NCBI GenBank assembly: GCA_942491345.1 | Contig: CALOAN010000053.1 | Coordinates: 124,001-188,000 of the forward strand | Source of the DNA: JAHEEL01 sp942491345 | Lineage (GTDB): Bacteria; Actinomycetota; Acidimicrobiia; Spongiisociales; UBA5794 | Length of the DNA: 64,000 bases | Reading direction: 5' to 3' | Shown: piece by piece, positions 9,585 through 18,055 of the stretch | Layout: every line of letters begins with the position of its first letter | Position numbering within the stretch: the first letter of the stretch is position 1 | Made by a program: the position numbers and the translations under genes | Notes under the pieces: model-generated | Told to the model about the DNA's origin: nothing | Seen by the model: only the letters and a program-made list of their open reading frames with translations | Databases searched by the model: none

Positions 9585-10940
9585 CTAGAAGTGTTTGGTG
9601 TACCGTCCGACACCCTCGTAGATCAAACCGGCTCCGAGCACTACGGCCGGATCGAAGGCGTTCCGCCCGTCGATGACCACCCGCCCGCGCATGCAGTCGG
9701 CGACCTTCTCGAAGTTGAGCGCCAAGAATTCCGGCCAGTCCGTGAGCAGCACGATGGCGTCGGCGTCACACACCGCATCGTACGGGTCGGAATAGACCCG
9801 CAGATCGGGGACCTCAGGCAAGCTGTTGACCATCGGGTCGCTGGCGCGAAGGATTGCACCCTTCTCCACCAGCGAGCGTGCGATGGTGATTGCCGGGGTG
9901 TCTCGGGTGTCGTCCGTGCCGGGTTTGAAGGCGAGCCCGAGCAGCCCGATCCTCTGCCCGCGCAGGGGCCGAAGGTGGTCTTGGAGCTTGCGCACGATCG
10001 CATGGCGCTGGTTTGTGTTCACCCGCTTCACGGCATCGAGGATCAACGGTTCGATCCCCTGCTCACGCGCCATCGAGGCCAGTGCCGAGGTGTCCTTGCC
10101 GAAGCAGGAACCTCCCCAGCCGACGCCGGCGTCCAGGAACTTCGGCCCGATTCGTGAGTCGAGTCCGATTGCGTGGGCAACTTCCGCGACATCGGCGTCG
10201 ATCCATTCGCAGATGCTGGCGATTTCGTTGATGAAGCTGATCTTCGTCGCAAGAAATGCGTTTGCGGCGTACTTGATGGTTTCGGCGGTGGCACGGCCGG
10301 TCTTCACCAGTACCGGCTTGTTTGCCGGGTCGCCGCCTTCGAACGACTGGGACAGGATCTTGTCGTAGACGTTGGCGACTTTGTCGACCGCCTCGCCGCA
10401 ATCGCCGCCAACAACGACACGTTCGGGATGGATGAAGTCTTCAACCGCTGCGCCCTCACGCAAGAACTCAGGATTGCTCACCACACATATCACATCGCGG
10501 TCGACGCCGACCGGGAGCTCCGCTTCGATCGTGGCTTCAAGCCAACTCCCGCTCCCGACGGGCACCGTGCTCTTCGTGACGATGATGTGGGGCTCGTACA
10601 ACGCGGAGCCGATCGAACGCGCCGCGGCCGCGACTGAACTCATGTTCGGGTGGCCGTTCGTGCCCGGCGGAGTGTCCACACACAGGAAGACGATCTCGGA
10701 GTTGTCCATCGCAACCTGGTAGTTGTCGGTGAACGTGAGTCGGCCGGATTCGATTCCAGAGACAAGACGCTCTTGCAGCCCGGTCTCGAAGAAGGGAACC
10801 ACGCCGCGGCTCAACAACTCCAGCTTTTCGGGATCGATCTCCACGCCGATGACGTCGTTTCCAAGGTCGGCGAGACACGCCGCCATGACTGTTCCGACGT
10901 ATCCGCTCCCAATGACCGCGATACCGCGCTCATTCCCCAT
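9585..10940 (-). CDS. ugd: UDP-glucose 6-dehydrogenase
   Basis: The enzyme oxidises UDP-glucose to UDP-glucuronate with two NAD, supplying uronic acid for surface polysaccharide. The N-terminal Rossmann motif AVIGSGYVGTVMAACLA follows directly after the start. The catalytic Cys is in GVGWGGSCFGKD, near residue 260, and the conserved LGLAFKPGTDDTRDTPA follows in the C-terminal UDP-binding domain. At about 451 residues it is full length. The ATG at 10940 has GGGG six bases upstream and is preferred to the in-frame TTG at 10952. It is on the same strand as the secreted-protein gene, 112 bases upstream of it, and fits functionally with the glycosyltransferases to its left. Confidence 0.94.
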   Translation of the reverse strand: MGNERGIAVIGSGYVGTVMAACLADLGNDVIGVEIDPEKLELLSRGVVPFFETGLQERLVSGIESGRLTFTDNYQVAMDNSEIVFLCVDTPPGTNGHPNMSSVAAAARSIGSALYEPHIIVTKSTVPVGSGSWLEATIEAELPVGVDRDVICVVSNPEFLREGAAVEDFIHPERVVVGGDCGEAVDKVANVYDKILSQSFEGGDPANKPVLVKTGRATAETIKYAANAFLATKISFINEIASICEWIDADVAEVAHAIGLDSRIGPKFLDAGVGWGGSCFGKDTSALASMAREQGIEPLILDAVKRVNTNQRHAIVRKLQDHLRPLRGQRIGLLGLAFKPGTDDTRDTPAITIARSLVEKGAILRASDPMVNSLPEVPDLRVYSDPYDAVCDADAIVLLTDWPEFLALNFEKVADCMRGRVVIDGRNAFDPAVVLGAGLIYEGVGRYTKHF

Positions 10941-11051
10941 TTCAGCCCCCAATGCCTTCCACGGCCTTAGCCTATGCGTACATTCCCCTGTACGTGCACT
11001 TCATTGTATCGGGGTCACCACTATCTGTAAACCGTTGAATGCGCGGTGTGG

Positions 11052-12278
11052 TCATTCGTCGATCAGGAGCGTGTCCGGGCGGTACGTGGACCACGCGAAC
11101 CAGAACGTGTCGAGGTGTTCGACCCGCTCCAGGCGGGATCCTTTCAGGGGTCCCTCGACGGCGATTCCTGCGATTGTCCAGGTGCTGCCGGTCTCGTCGT
11201 CGATGAATCTCCCGTCCTGCGCCGCAAGTGTCACGGGGCTTCCGGCGAGCTCGGCCGCGAAGACGCCTACTGAGCCAACGTCCTGTCCCCCCTCGACGGT
11301 TGATGCATCCAAAGCAGATGCCTGTCCCGGCTTCCAGAGAATCACGAGGTCTCGATCACCGACAGTGACCGCGGTTGCGCTCCCGTTGCCATCGGCCAGG
11401 AGTGCCATCGAATACGCCACGGAGGCTTCGTCGACCGTGATGCCGACGACCCGTTGTTTCGCTCGTTCGCGATCATCCACGATCCCTCGGAAGAGGAACG
11501 GTTCGGTGTCGGCATCGTCGTATCCCAGGTATGGGTTCCTGCCGTAATCACGCGAGTGCCCCGTCTGCGTCCAGTCGAGCACTTGGCCATCCGGATACGT
11601 GGCAACGAAGTCCTCCCACGCCATGAGCGGGGAAGCAAGTGGCTCGAGTTGTGCACCCGCCAGCACACCGACCACAGCGCGGCCGTCGAAATGGGTCCAC
11701 AACGATTCGGTCAATCGGTCGTACATGACGAGCGCCGACGCGTACAAGCTGCCCGAAGTTCCGAACGTGGTCTCGACTCCGTTGACTTCACGGCGATAGG
11801 ACACCGCCGAGTTGCACAATGGGCAGTAGGTCACCGAGACCGGAACACCCCCGACGGTGTCATTGACGATCTCGTGCCAGATCATCACCCGCACCGGATA
11901 GGCGCGGGCATCGCCGTTGATCTCCAACGCTACGACCGACTCGGCGGGCTCGAGCTGGTCGCTCACAGCTGCCACCTCGACGAGGATCGGAGCGTCGAGG
12001 GACGGGATCCCATCGGGCGGTGGGCCGCCGGAGATGATTTCGTCGATCGGCACGAGCGGCGGGGGGAACACGTCGGATCGTGGCTCAGTGAGGGCGGACG
12101 GTCCTGTGGGAACTTCAGCCGATTCAGTCGTCGCAGTTGACGATGGCGCTGAGCTCTCTGAAGACGATGGTGGCGTTGCAGGTGGCTCCGCGTCGCCGAC
12201 GTCATCGGGCGATGCTGCGCACGCCGTGGCTACGAGGGCGACCGCCGCGGAGAATGTCGCAAAGCCGAACCAATTCAT
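11052..12278 (-). CDS. DUF3179-domain lipoprotein
   Basis: This is a putative membrane-anchored lipoprotein of about 408 residues. The ATG at 12278 is preceded by a strong AGAGGAGGG. The signal peptide ends in the lipobox VATAC, with the lipidated Cys near residue 20, followed by a Ser/Thr/Pro-rich linker of about 50 residues. The rest matches DUF3179: LEINGDARAYPVRVMIWHEI, then VTYCPLCNSAV (two close Cys) and an FGTSGSLYASALVMYDR segment, ending in a TFWFAWSTYRPDT motif. The function of this family is not known. The CPLC motif could bind a metal or be redox-active, but that is inference. It lies upstream of ugd on the same strand with about 110 bases between them. Confidence 0.85.
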   Translation of the reverse strand: MNWFGFATFSAAVALVATACAASPDDVGDAEPPATPPSSSESSAPSSTATTESAEVPTGPSALTEPRSDVFPPPLVPIDEIISGGPPPDGIPSLDAPILVEVAAVSDQLEPAESVVALEINGDARAYPVRVMIWHEIVNDTVGGVPVSVTYCPLCNSAVSYRREVNGVETTFGTSGSLYASALVMYDRLTESLWTHFDGRAVVGVLAGAQLEPLASPLMAWEDFVATYPDGQVLDWTQTGHSRDYGRNPYLGYDDADTEPFLFRGIVDDRERAKQRVVGITVDEASVAYSMALLADGNGSATAVTVGDRDLVILWKPGQASALDASTVEGGQDVGSVGVFAAELAGSPVTLAAQDGRFIDDETGSTWTIAGIAVEGPLKGSRLERVEHLDTFWFAWSTYRPDTLLIDE

Positions 12279-12333
12279 GCGCCCTCCTCTGGTCGTTGCT
12301 AGGTGCAACGCTCCCACGGATAGATCCGTTCCG

Positions 12334-12575
12334 CTATGTCGAAAGTCCGACAGTCTTGCTCGATCGCAACTTGATCATCGCCACGATTCCGAGCGCCGGA
12401 CCGATCGCCGAGATCACGAAGAGCCGGCGCAAGGGCACCGAGTCGGCAATCCCGGTCGCATCCGCCTCTGATGCCTTGATCGATCCGGGGGATCTGTCCT
12501 GACCGTCACTCGCCAACATGCCGATGCGAGCAGCGACAGGGCAACAGCGGTCAAGGCGATGGACCGAAGTCTCAT
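12334..12575 (-). pseudogene. Possible small lipoprotein with C-terminal membrane segment, apparently frameshifted
   Basis: An ATG at 12575 opens MRLRSIALTAVALSLLASAC, a typical short lipoprotein signal with a Cys lipobox. Soon after, the frame becomes Arg/Pro-rich. A neighbouring frame beginning at the same place reads LASDGQDRSPGSIKASEA and ends in a hydrophobic segment, LFVISAIGPALGIVAMI, before the stop at 12334. Adding one T in the GCATGTTGG near 12518 would join the two into a protein of about 80 residues. No ribosome site is visible and no family is recognised, so this may be coincidence. Confidence 0.3.
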
Positions 12576-12731
12576 GTTCGAGGGAACGCAGGAGGAACCC
12601 TCAACCATGCGGCTTTGTCAAGTGGCCGACACTGTGAAGGACGCGGGAACGCCTGCAAACACACGCCTTTGACGCGCCGGGGAGGTCGATGATGGCGTTC
12701 GGCGGGAATCTCCTGCCGACGAGCGTTGGGA

Positions 12732-12751
12732 TTCGGGGACCAAGGTCCCAA
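12732..12751. promoter_or_regulatory. DosR/DevR-like palindromic operator
   Basis: TTCGGGGACCAAGGTCCCAA closely resembles the actinobacterial DosR (DevR) box, a palindrome built on GGGAC and GTCCC arms. A half-site (GGGTCCC) follows at 12759-12765. The site lies 48 bases before the ATG of the SRPBCC-like gene. No DosR or DosS gene is in this window, so binding is inferred from resemblance only. Confidence 0.45.
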
Positions 12752-12799
12752 CATCGAAGGGTCCCAAGCCCCTACGGAGGATGCGGATTAGGTGGTTCG

Positions 12800-13300
12800 A
12801 TGACTTCGATGCACGAACAGTACGTCCAGCTCTACAACGCGGTTGGCGTTCCCTACTCAACCGTGCGGAGGCTCCTGAACGATCGCGCGCTCCCTGCGCT
12901 CGACGCTCCTCGGCGCATCGGCGTCGACTGGCTCCACGAGGGCGAGGCCCATCTCGACATGGATGTGGCGGGTGTTCACTTCGTGAAGGACGTCTGCTTC
13001 CGAGTCGCCGACTATGCCGACGTCCCAGGACGACTCCCGATGGGCCGCGTCCAGCTTTCGTGGGAGCCGATCGATCACGGTGACGCCTACCCGGCCATCA
13101 CTGCGGACCTCGAGATCGAACCCATCGACGAGAAACGCACGATGATCTCGCTGCTGGCTTCGTATGAACCGCCGCTCGGCAGGATTGGGGCCGTCGTCGA
13201 TCGGATGGCGATGCATCGTATTGCCGAAGCCGCCCTCGCCCGCTTCTTCGAAGGCCTCCTCGTCGAACTCAAGACCAGCGCTCGGGCCACATCCGGCTAG
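12800..13300 (+). CDS. SRPBCC-like (polyketide cyclase/START fold) hypothetical protein
   Basis: This protein of about 166 residues has the length and layout of SRPBCC ligand-binding proteins. It has an N-terminal helix-rich part, a run of beta strands containing VRVADYADVPGRLPMGRVQ-like spacing, and a long C-terminal helix (DRMAMHRIAEAALARFFEGLL) that would close the cavity. The ATG at 12800 is chosen because AGGTGG stands four bases upstream and the protein begins sensibly there. The longer frame starting at 12689 has a good ribosome site but an implausible N-terminus. A DosR-like palindrome lies just upstream, so the gene may be induced by low oxygen or NO. Its 3' end abuts the convergent AlaX gene with no gap. 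The ligand is unknown. Confidence 0.65.
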   Translation: MTSMHEQYVQLYNAVGVPYSTVRRLLNDRALPALDAPRRIGVDWLHEGEAHLDMDVAGVHFVKDVCFRVADYADVPGRLPMGRVQLSWEPIDHGDAYPAITADLEIEPIDEKRTMISLLASYEPPLGRIGAVVDRMAMHRIAEAALARFFEGLLVELKTSARATSG

Positions 13301-14014
13301 CTAGCCGTCGAGCGAGAACCGAATCCTCCGAAAGCCCTTGCCCTTCGACTCGGTCTTCGTGATGCGAATCGCGCCGACCTCCCCCGTTGAGTCGACATGA
13401 GTCCCTCCGTCGGCTTGCCGGTCGAGACCCACGATATCGATCACCCGCACTTCCGTGAGCGAAGGAGGCAGGAGACTGACTTTGGTGCGAATCAGGCTGG
13501 GATCCTGGTCCGCTGCTGCGCGGTCGAGGAAGGACACCTCGACGCGGCGAGCAAGTTCGAGCTGGCGATTCAGCTCCGCTTCAATGGGATCCCGATCCTC
13601 CGGATCCCATTGCGGAATCTCGAAGTCGAGCCGACCCTCGCCGGGCGACATGTTCCCGCCGGTCACGGGACTCTGAAACCGCTCCCATATGACCCCGCAC
13701 ATGGCGTGCATCGCGGTATGGGTTCGCATCAGTGTGTACCGGCGGTCCCAATCGATCTCGCCGACCAACTGCGTGCCGATTGATGGGAGCGTGTCGAGCC
13801 AGTGCCACACACCTCGGGAGTCCTGGGTCACCCGATGCACATCGATCCGGTCGTCGCCGATGACCAGAGAGCCGGTGTCATGCGGTTGCCCGCCGCCGCC
13901 GGGGTAGAAGACCGTGCGATCCAGGAGCACGCGACCATCGTCGCGGTCCGAATCGACCACCTTCGCCTTCATCGTGCGCTCGTACGCTCGGGTCGAATAG
14001 ATGCGTTCGGTCAT
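13301..14014 (-). CDS. AlaX-type alanyl-tRNA editing hydrolase
   Basis: This freestanding editing domain of 237 residues deacylates Ser- or Gly-tRNA(Ala) made in error by AlaRS. It keeps the two zinc-binding elements: HTAMH, with H99 and H103, and a DGGTHV motif near residue 213, where Asp replaces the Cys of the AlaRS editing site as in many AlaX proteins. The N-terminal FYPGGGGQP loop (about residues 36-44) is also conserved. The start at ATG 14014 is standard. The gene is divergent from the HhH-GPD gene, with 75 bases between starts. The main alanyl-tRNA synthetase, with its own editing domain, is at 60034-62655. Confidence 0.9.
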   Translation of the reverse strand: MTERIYSTRAYERTMKAKVVDSDRDDGRVLLDRTVFYPGGGGQPHDTGSLVIGDDRIDVHRVTQDSRGVWHWLDTLPSIGTQLVGEIDWDRRYTLMRTHTAMHAMCGVIWERFQSPVTGGNMSPGEGRLDFEIPQWDPEDRDPIEAELNRQLELARRVEVSFLDRAAADQDPSLIRTKVSLLPPSLTEVRVIDIVGLDRQADGGTHVDSTGEVGAIRITKTESKGKGFRRIRFSLDG

Positions 14015-14089
14015 GCGGCCTCCATGGCAGGCACCCTACCTTCGTCCACGTTCAAGGCTACGGTGCCGCCAACCGACCTGGAGCACGCG

Positions 14090-14641
14090 ATGAGCGACAT
14101 CCTCCCGTACACCGACGATCCATCGATCAACGCGTTCCTCGCCGACGACCCGTTTGCTCTTCTCGTCGGCATCGTTCTCTACCAGCAGGTTCCGATCGAG
14201 ACGGCGTTCGCCGGCCCCGCGCGGCTCAACGACCGGATCGGTCATCTGGATCCCAAGGCCATCGCCGAGATGGACCCTGAGCTTCTCGAGGCAGCGTTCA
14301 GGGAGAAGCCCGCCATCCACCGATTCCCGGGGAACATGGCGAAGCGAGTACAGGCCGTGGCTGCTTTTGTCGCTTCTGAGTACGGCGGCGACACGTCGGC
14401 TATCTGGGCCAACGTCGAAAGCGCAGATGAGCTCGTGCGGCGTCTCAAGGCCATGCCCGGATTCGGCGATTACAAGGCAAGGATCTACGCCGCGGTTCTT
14501 GCCCAGCGATTCGGTGTGACGCCCGACGGCTGGGAAAGCCATCTCCCCGATTGGCCGAACATCTCCGAGATCGAGTCCCCTGAGGATCGCGCCGACCTCA
14601 AGGAGCGGAAGAAGGCGTGGAAGGCTTCTCAGGAGTCGTAG
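14090..14641 (+). CDS. HhH-GPD family base-excision repair-like protein
   Basis: This is a 183-residue helix-hairpin-helix GPD protein of the actinobacterial uncharacterised group (TIGR03252 type). The ATG at 14090 has GGAG six bases upstream. Visible features are FALLVGIVLYQQVPIETAFAG near residues 21-40, the region that precedes the DNA-contacting helices, and a hairpin segment, LKAMPGFGDYKARIYAAVL, near 125-143. The C-terminal part is short and lacks a clear Cys iron-sulphur cluster. Glycosylase activity is plausible but unproven. The last 44 bases overlap the 3' end of the SURF1 gene on the other strand. Confidence 0.82.
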   Translation: MSDILPYTDDPSINAFLADDPFALLVGIVLYQQVPIETAFAGPARLNDRIGHLDPKAIAEMDPELLEAAFREKPAIHRFPGNMAKRVQAVAAFVASEYGGDTSAIWANVESADELVRRLKAMPGFGDYKARIYAAVLAQRFGVTPDGWESHLPDWPNISEIESPEDRADLKERKKAWKASQES

Positions 14642-15380
14642 CTTCCTTGCGCCTCGCCGTGCTGACCACGAGGATCGGAAAGCCGATCGCCGCTACTGCA
14701 GCGAAGACGAACCACTGGATCGCGTAGCTCAGATGTGCCCCCTCCCCGGTCTCCGGCGGCGGTAATGGGGTCGGGTACTGATCCTGCGGCGGATCCTGGC
14801 TCTCGAGCTGGAGGTACACCGGGATGAGGGCTGGTCCCCATTGCGGAGCCAGAAGTCCGAGGTCGAGCCTCCCGATCTTCCGATACGAGCCGTCGTCTTC
14901 GAGCACCCCGGTGGGACCCCGCGTTTCCGACACCCGCAGGATTCCGACAACAGCAACAGTGCCTTCGGGCGGGGTCGCTTCCGGGACGGGTGGACCTTGA
15001 CTGTCGATCGGAACCCACCCGCGATTCACGGCCAGGCTCTGGCCCCGCATCACCAGCGGCGTCACGACGTTGTGTCCTGAGACACCGTTGAGCGTGCGGG
15101 CCTGGAGGAGGATTTCGTGTTCCGCGTTGTATGTGCCAACCGCTGTGACCCTGCGGTACTCCAGCGCCTCAGGATCAGCCCCTTCGGTTGCCAGGAGGAG
15201 CGCCAGTTCGACGGGGTCCTCCGCCATCCGCGACGCGATCGTCGTATTGAGCGCCCTCCGCTCGTCGAGTCGCCGAAGCTGCCACATCCCGAGATTCACG
15301 AATGCAACGACGGTGACCACCACCAGTACCACGCCGCCGATCCAGACGCCAGACTTCATGAACGCGTAGCGGGTGGTCAA
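14598..15380 (-). CDS. SURF1-family cytochrome oxidase assembly protein
   Basis: SURF1 is a membrane protein that helps haem a insertion into cytochrome c oxidase. This protein of about 260 residues has two transmembrane segments at its ends, VWIGGVVLVVVTVVAFVNLG near the N-terminus and WFVFAAVAAIGFPILVV near the C-terminus. An extracytoplasmic domain lies between them with the family signatures GMWQLRRLDER, NRGWVP and a late YAIQWF. The TTG at 15380 overlaps the stop of the upstream GNAT gene (TTGA) and is preferred for translational coupling. An ATG at 15359 is the alternative. The C-terminal tail is Pro/Ser/Thr-rich. No cytochrome oxidase subunit is in the window. Confidence 0.85.
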   Translation of the reverse strand: MTTRYAFMKSGVWIGGVVLVVVTVVAFVNLGMWQLRRLDERRALNTTIASRMAEDPVELALLLATEGADPEALEYRRVTAVGTYNAEHEILLQARTLNGVSGHNVVTPLVMRGQSLAVNRGWVPIDSQGPPVPEATPPEGTVAVVGILRVSETRGPTGVLEDDGSYRKIGRLDLGLLAPQWGPALIPVYLQLESQDPPQDQYPTPLPPPETGEGAHLSYAIQWFVFAAVAAIGFPILVVSTARRKEATTPEKPSTPSSAP

Positions 15381-16507
15381 GATACGGAGCCGCGTCGCGA
15401 CAGCTGTGATCGAACGAGGGCGTAGCACAGCCGATCAACCAGCTCCCCCTTCTTGAGATAGGCGTCCCGGCTAATCCCTTCGAGCACGAAGCCCGCCTTC
15501 TCTGCAACGCGCGCGGAAGCGGGATTCGAGAGGAACACCCCGGCCTCGACCCGGTGGAGGTCGAGGTCCTCGAAGCAATATGTGATGTACCGCCTGACCG
15601 CCACCGCGGCGACACCTCTGCCCCACCATTGCGGAGCAAGCCACCACCCGACTTCAGCCGTGCCGATCCGGATGTCCCCCATTGGCTCACAGCCCACGCC
15701 GCCCGCCAGCTCGCCGTCGATCAAGACGGCGAAGCTCCGCGGCGGATCCTGGACTTCACATGCCGCGATCCAGGCGTCGGCGTCCGCCTCGGTGTACGGA
15801 TGGGGGAACTGGTCCGTCATGAACCGCGTGATGCGCTCATCATTGGCTGCCGCGAGCAGACCGGCTCGGAGGGCGCGACCATAGGGGACCAACGTGATGT
15901 CACTTTGCTCCGTCGCAAGAATCGGACCACGGAACGGCACTGCTTCGACTGCCGGCGATTCGGGCACCACCTGGTCGAGGAAACGCCCCCCCGTCCTCCA
16001 GTAGATACCCTCCGCACGCGTCATGAGACTCTCTTCCACCATATACCGACGCAAAGCGGCGTAGTCGGGGTGGTAGTGCTGGAGCCGTCGACTCACCTCG
16101 GCCTCGTCGTAGCGGATGCCGGGATCGAAGTCCTGCGCAAGCCGCTCGAGTACGACCATCCGCTTGCGTCGCTGGGCAGGAATCTCGACGAGGCGCTCTC
16201 CTGAGAAGTACGTCTCGAGAACCTTGATCTCGCTGGGCGTCCATTCACCGTCGGTGATGGCCGCTGAAGCATCCTCGGGTTTCGGCAGGGTGCCGGCGAC
16301 CTCACGGAGTGCGTCGATCCGTACACGATCGTTGTCGTCGGTGATCCCGGCCAGTCGAAGTGCCGCAATGGTCTCGAGCGCCGTCCGTCGATCGACGCCC
16401 ATTGCTGTCATGAGTTCGTCAGCGGTCAGCGTTCCTTCGACAGAACGACCGAGAGCCGCGAGCCGCACACGATCGAGACACAGTCGGGCGAAGTGCTCGT
16501 AGTCCAC
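15377..16507 (-). CDS. DUF2087-GNAT acetyltransferase fusion
   Basis: Two domains are fused in about 376 residues. The N-terminal half begins YEHFARLCLDRVRLAAL and contains a winged-helix-like segment. It is followed by a DUF2087 block with LVEIPAQRRKRMVVLERLA and the YHPDYAALRRYMVEESLMTR pattern ending in GIYWRTGG. The C-terminal half, from about residue 210, is a RimJ/RimL-like GNAT domain with GWWLAPQWWGRGVAAVAVR (acetyl-CoA loop) and NPASARVAEKAGFVLEG. The GTG at 16507 starts one base after the ggt stop. An ATG at 16564 would add 19 residues and overlap ggt by 56 bases. The acetylated substrate is unknown, and the DNA-binding role of DUF2087 is only presumed. Confidence 0.78.
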   Translation of the reverse strand: MDYEHFARLCLDRVRLAALGRSVEGTLTADELMTAMGVDRRTALETIAALRLAGITDDNDRVRIDALREVAGTLPKPEDASAAITDGEWTPSEIKVLETYFSGERLVEIPAQRRKRMVVLERLAQDFDPGIRYDEAEVSRRLQHYHPDYAALRRYMVEESLMTRAEGIYWRTGGRFLDQVVPESPAVEAVPFRGPILATEQSDITLVPYGRALRAGLLAAANDERITRFMTDQFPHPYTEADADAWIAACEVQDPPRSFAVLIDGELAGGVGCEPMGDIRIGTAEVGWWLAPQWWGRGVAAVAVRRYITYCFEDLDLHRVEAGVFLSNPASARVAEKAGFVLEGISRDAYLKKGELVDRLCYALVRSQLSRRGSVS

Positions 16508-16508
16508 G

Positions 16509-18044
16509 TCAGTCGAATCCGCCGCGCGCCGTGTCGCCGCTTCTGCGCTGGTCCGCTGCTCCATAGAGTCCGGCGATCGGGTCGAACACGGCGGCCTGCA
16601 CTCCGCCGAAGTACATCGCCAGGTCGGGGAATCGGCGTGCCGTCATGCCGTCGATCGACCTGACATCGAGGCCCGGCTCATGGGCAATCATCGGCGACCC
16701 ACCGAAGACCTCAACGTGAAGCCGTGGATGGGAAACTGCTTCACGCAGAGACATGCCGAGGTGAAGGAAGTTGAGGAGGACCTGGGCTATCGCGGTCGTT
16801 ATCCTCGATGCGCCGGGGCTTCCGATGGCAAGCATCGATCCGTCGGCCCGCCGCGCAACCGTGGGAGCCATGTTTGAGACAAGCCGGGTCCCGGGCTCGA
16901 GAGAGTGGAATCCTTCGGCCGTGAGTTCGACTTCCCCGAGGGAGTTGTTGAGATACCAGCCTGTGTTTGGGACCAGCGCACCGGCGCCGTAGCCGGCCGA
17001 CACGGTGATTGCGCATGCGTTCCCGTCGGTGTCGGCGACCGACGTGTGCACGGTGCTCGGCGAGCGTTCAACCGCGGAGAGGTCACCCGCACGTGCATAC
17101 CTGAGCAGGTCCTCAGCAGCCTGCGTTCGTGTCCCGTAGTCGTCGAGTTGGTCGCCGCGGTACCGCAGGACGGCGCGCTGGATCCGCGCCATCCGGTCGA
17201 CCTCTCTCGGAATCCAGCCTTCGAAAGGCGGCGACGACGCGAGAAGAAGCAGAGCGCTCGCAACGGCACCACCCACCGCCGGGAGAGGATTCGTCGCCAC
17301 TTCCCAGTCATCGAGTTCAAAGCGGATCGGCTCCCGAATTGCGACCGCATAGGCGAGAAGGTCTTCACGGGTGAGGATTCCCCCACCGGCGAGCACGGCG
17401 TCGGCGGTCCGCCGTCCAATCTCTCCGTCATAGAGAACCGCGGCGCCCCCTTCCGACACCAGGCGAAGTGTGTCCGCGAGATGAGGGATGTGGATGATGT
17501 CACCTTCGGCAACCGGTGAACCGTCGGGATGATGGGTGATCGACCGACTCGTGTCGTCCCACCCGAAGATCAGGCGATGTGAGTGATCGAGGTACTCGGC
17601 CGATGCCCGCGTCACGGGGAAGCCGGCCTCAACCGTCCGAATGGTCGGTTCGAGGATGGCGCTCCATTCGACCGACCCATACCGCCGGTGCGCCTCGGCG
17701 AAGGCGGCGAAAGCACCGGGGGTGGCCACCGAGCCCCAGCCCACGATCGTCTCGGTGTGGCCACCGTAGCTCATCTCGACCCTTCGATCTCCGCCGCCGA
17801 ATCGGTCCGAAGCGAGCCCACGGCCAGGCATCTCCGCATATCCATCGATCACGATCGGATCGCCGTCTCGTGGCCACACCGTGACGAATCCACTTCCTGC
17901 CGGAGCGATGATCCCGATCTCGGTGCACATGGATGCGATCGACGCACCGATCGCTGCATCAATTGCATTTCCGCCGGCATCTGCGACGGCGGCGCCGGCT
18001 TCGGCGGCAAGACCCGTTGCTGAGGCGATCTGGACTCTTCGCAT
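16509..18044 (-). CDS. Gamma-glutamyltransferase family protein
   Basis: This Ntn-hydrolase of 511 residues would cleave gamma-glutamyl bonds, as in glutathione, mycothiol-like thiols or gamma-glutamyl amides, or act as a cephalosporin-acylase-like amidase. The N-terminal stretch VQIASATGLAAEAGAAVADAG and the block around PAGSGFVTVW are typical. The autocatalytic cleavage site with its nucleophilic Thr is at STVHTSVADTDGNA, and LVSNMAPTV and GSPGASRITTA follow in the small subunit. No signal peptide is seen, unlike periplasmic GGTs, so a cytoplasmic location is likely. It is upstream of the GNAT fusion with almost no gap, suggesting an operon. Confidence 0.86.
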   Translation of the reverse strand: MRRVQIASATGLAAEAGAAVADAGGNAIDAAIGASIASMCTEIGIIAPAGSGFVTVWPRDGDPIVIDGYAEMPGRGLASDRFGGGDRRVEMSYGGHTETIVGWGSVATPGAFAAFAEAHRRYGSVEWSAILEPTIRTVEAGFPVTRASAEYLDHSHRLIFGWDDTSRSITHHPDGSPVAEGDIIHIPHLADTLRLVSEGGAAVLYDGEIGRRTADAVLAGGGILTREDLLAYAVAIREPIRFELDDWEVATNPLPAVGGAVASALLLLASSPPFEGWIPREVDRMARIQRAVLRYRGDQLDDYGTRTQAAEDLLRYARAGDLSAVERSPSTVHTSVADTDGNACAITVSAGYGAGALVPNTGWYLNNSLGEVELTAEGFHSLEPGTRLVSNMAPTVARRADGSMLAIGSPGASRITTAIAQVLLNFLHLGMSLREAVSHPRLHVEVFGGSPMIAHEPGLDVRSIDGMTARRFPDLAMYFGGVQAAVFDPIAGLYGAADQRRSGDTARGGFD

Positions 18045-18055
18045 GAGCGAGCAGG

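Larger units (their letters stand above)
12279..12799. other. Intergenic stretch with a weak small-lipoprotein ORF and a DosR-like palindrome
   Basis: These 521 bases separate the DUF3179 gene (minus strand) from the SRPBCC-like gene (plus strand). They hold a doubtful small lipoprotein reading frame on the minus strand (12334-12575) and a 20-bp palindrome at 12732-12751, listed separately. A strong purine-rich site (GGGGAGG) stands before ATG codons at 12689 and 12692. The resulting 37-residue extension of the SRPBCC-like protein has unusual composition and would run across the palindrome, so it was not adopted. No RNA gene was recognised. Confidence 0.6.

Noticed and set aside
12689..12799. 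Longer N-terminus for the SRPBCC-like protein, with a strong ribosome site before 12689
   Set aside because: The 37 extra residues look non-coding and the frame would run through the DosR-like palindrome. The start at 12800 has its own ribosome site.
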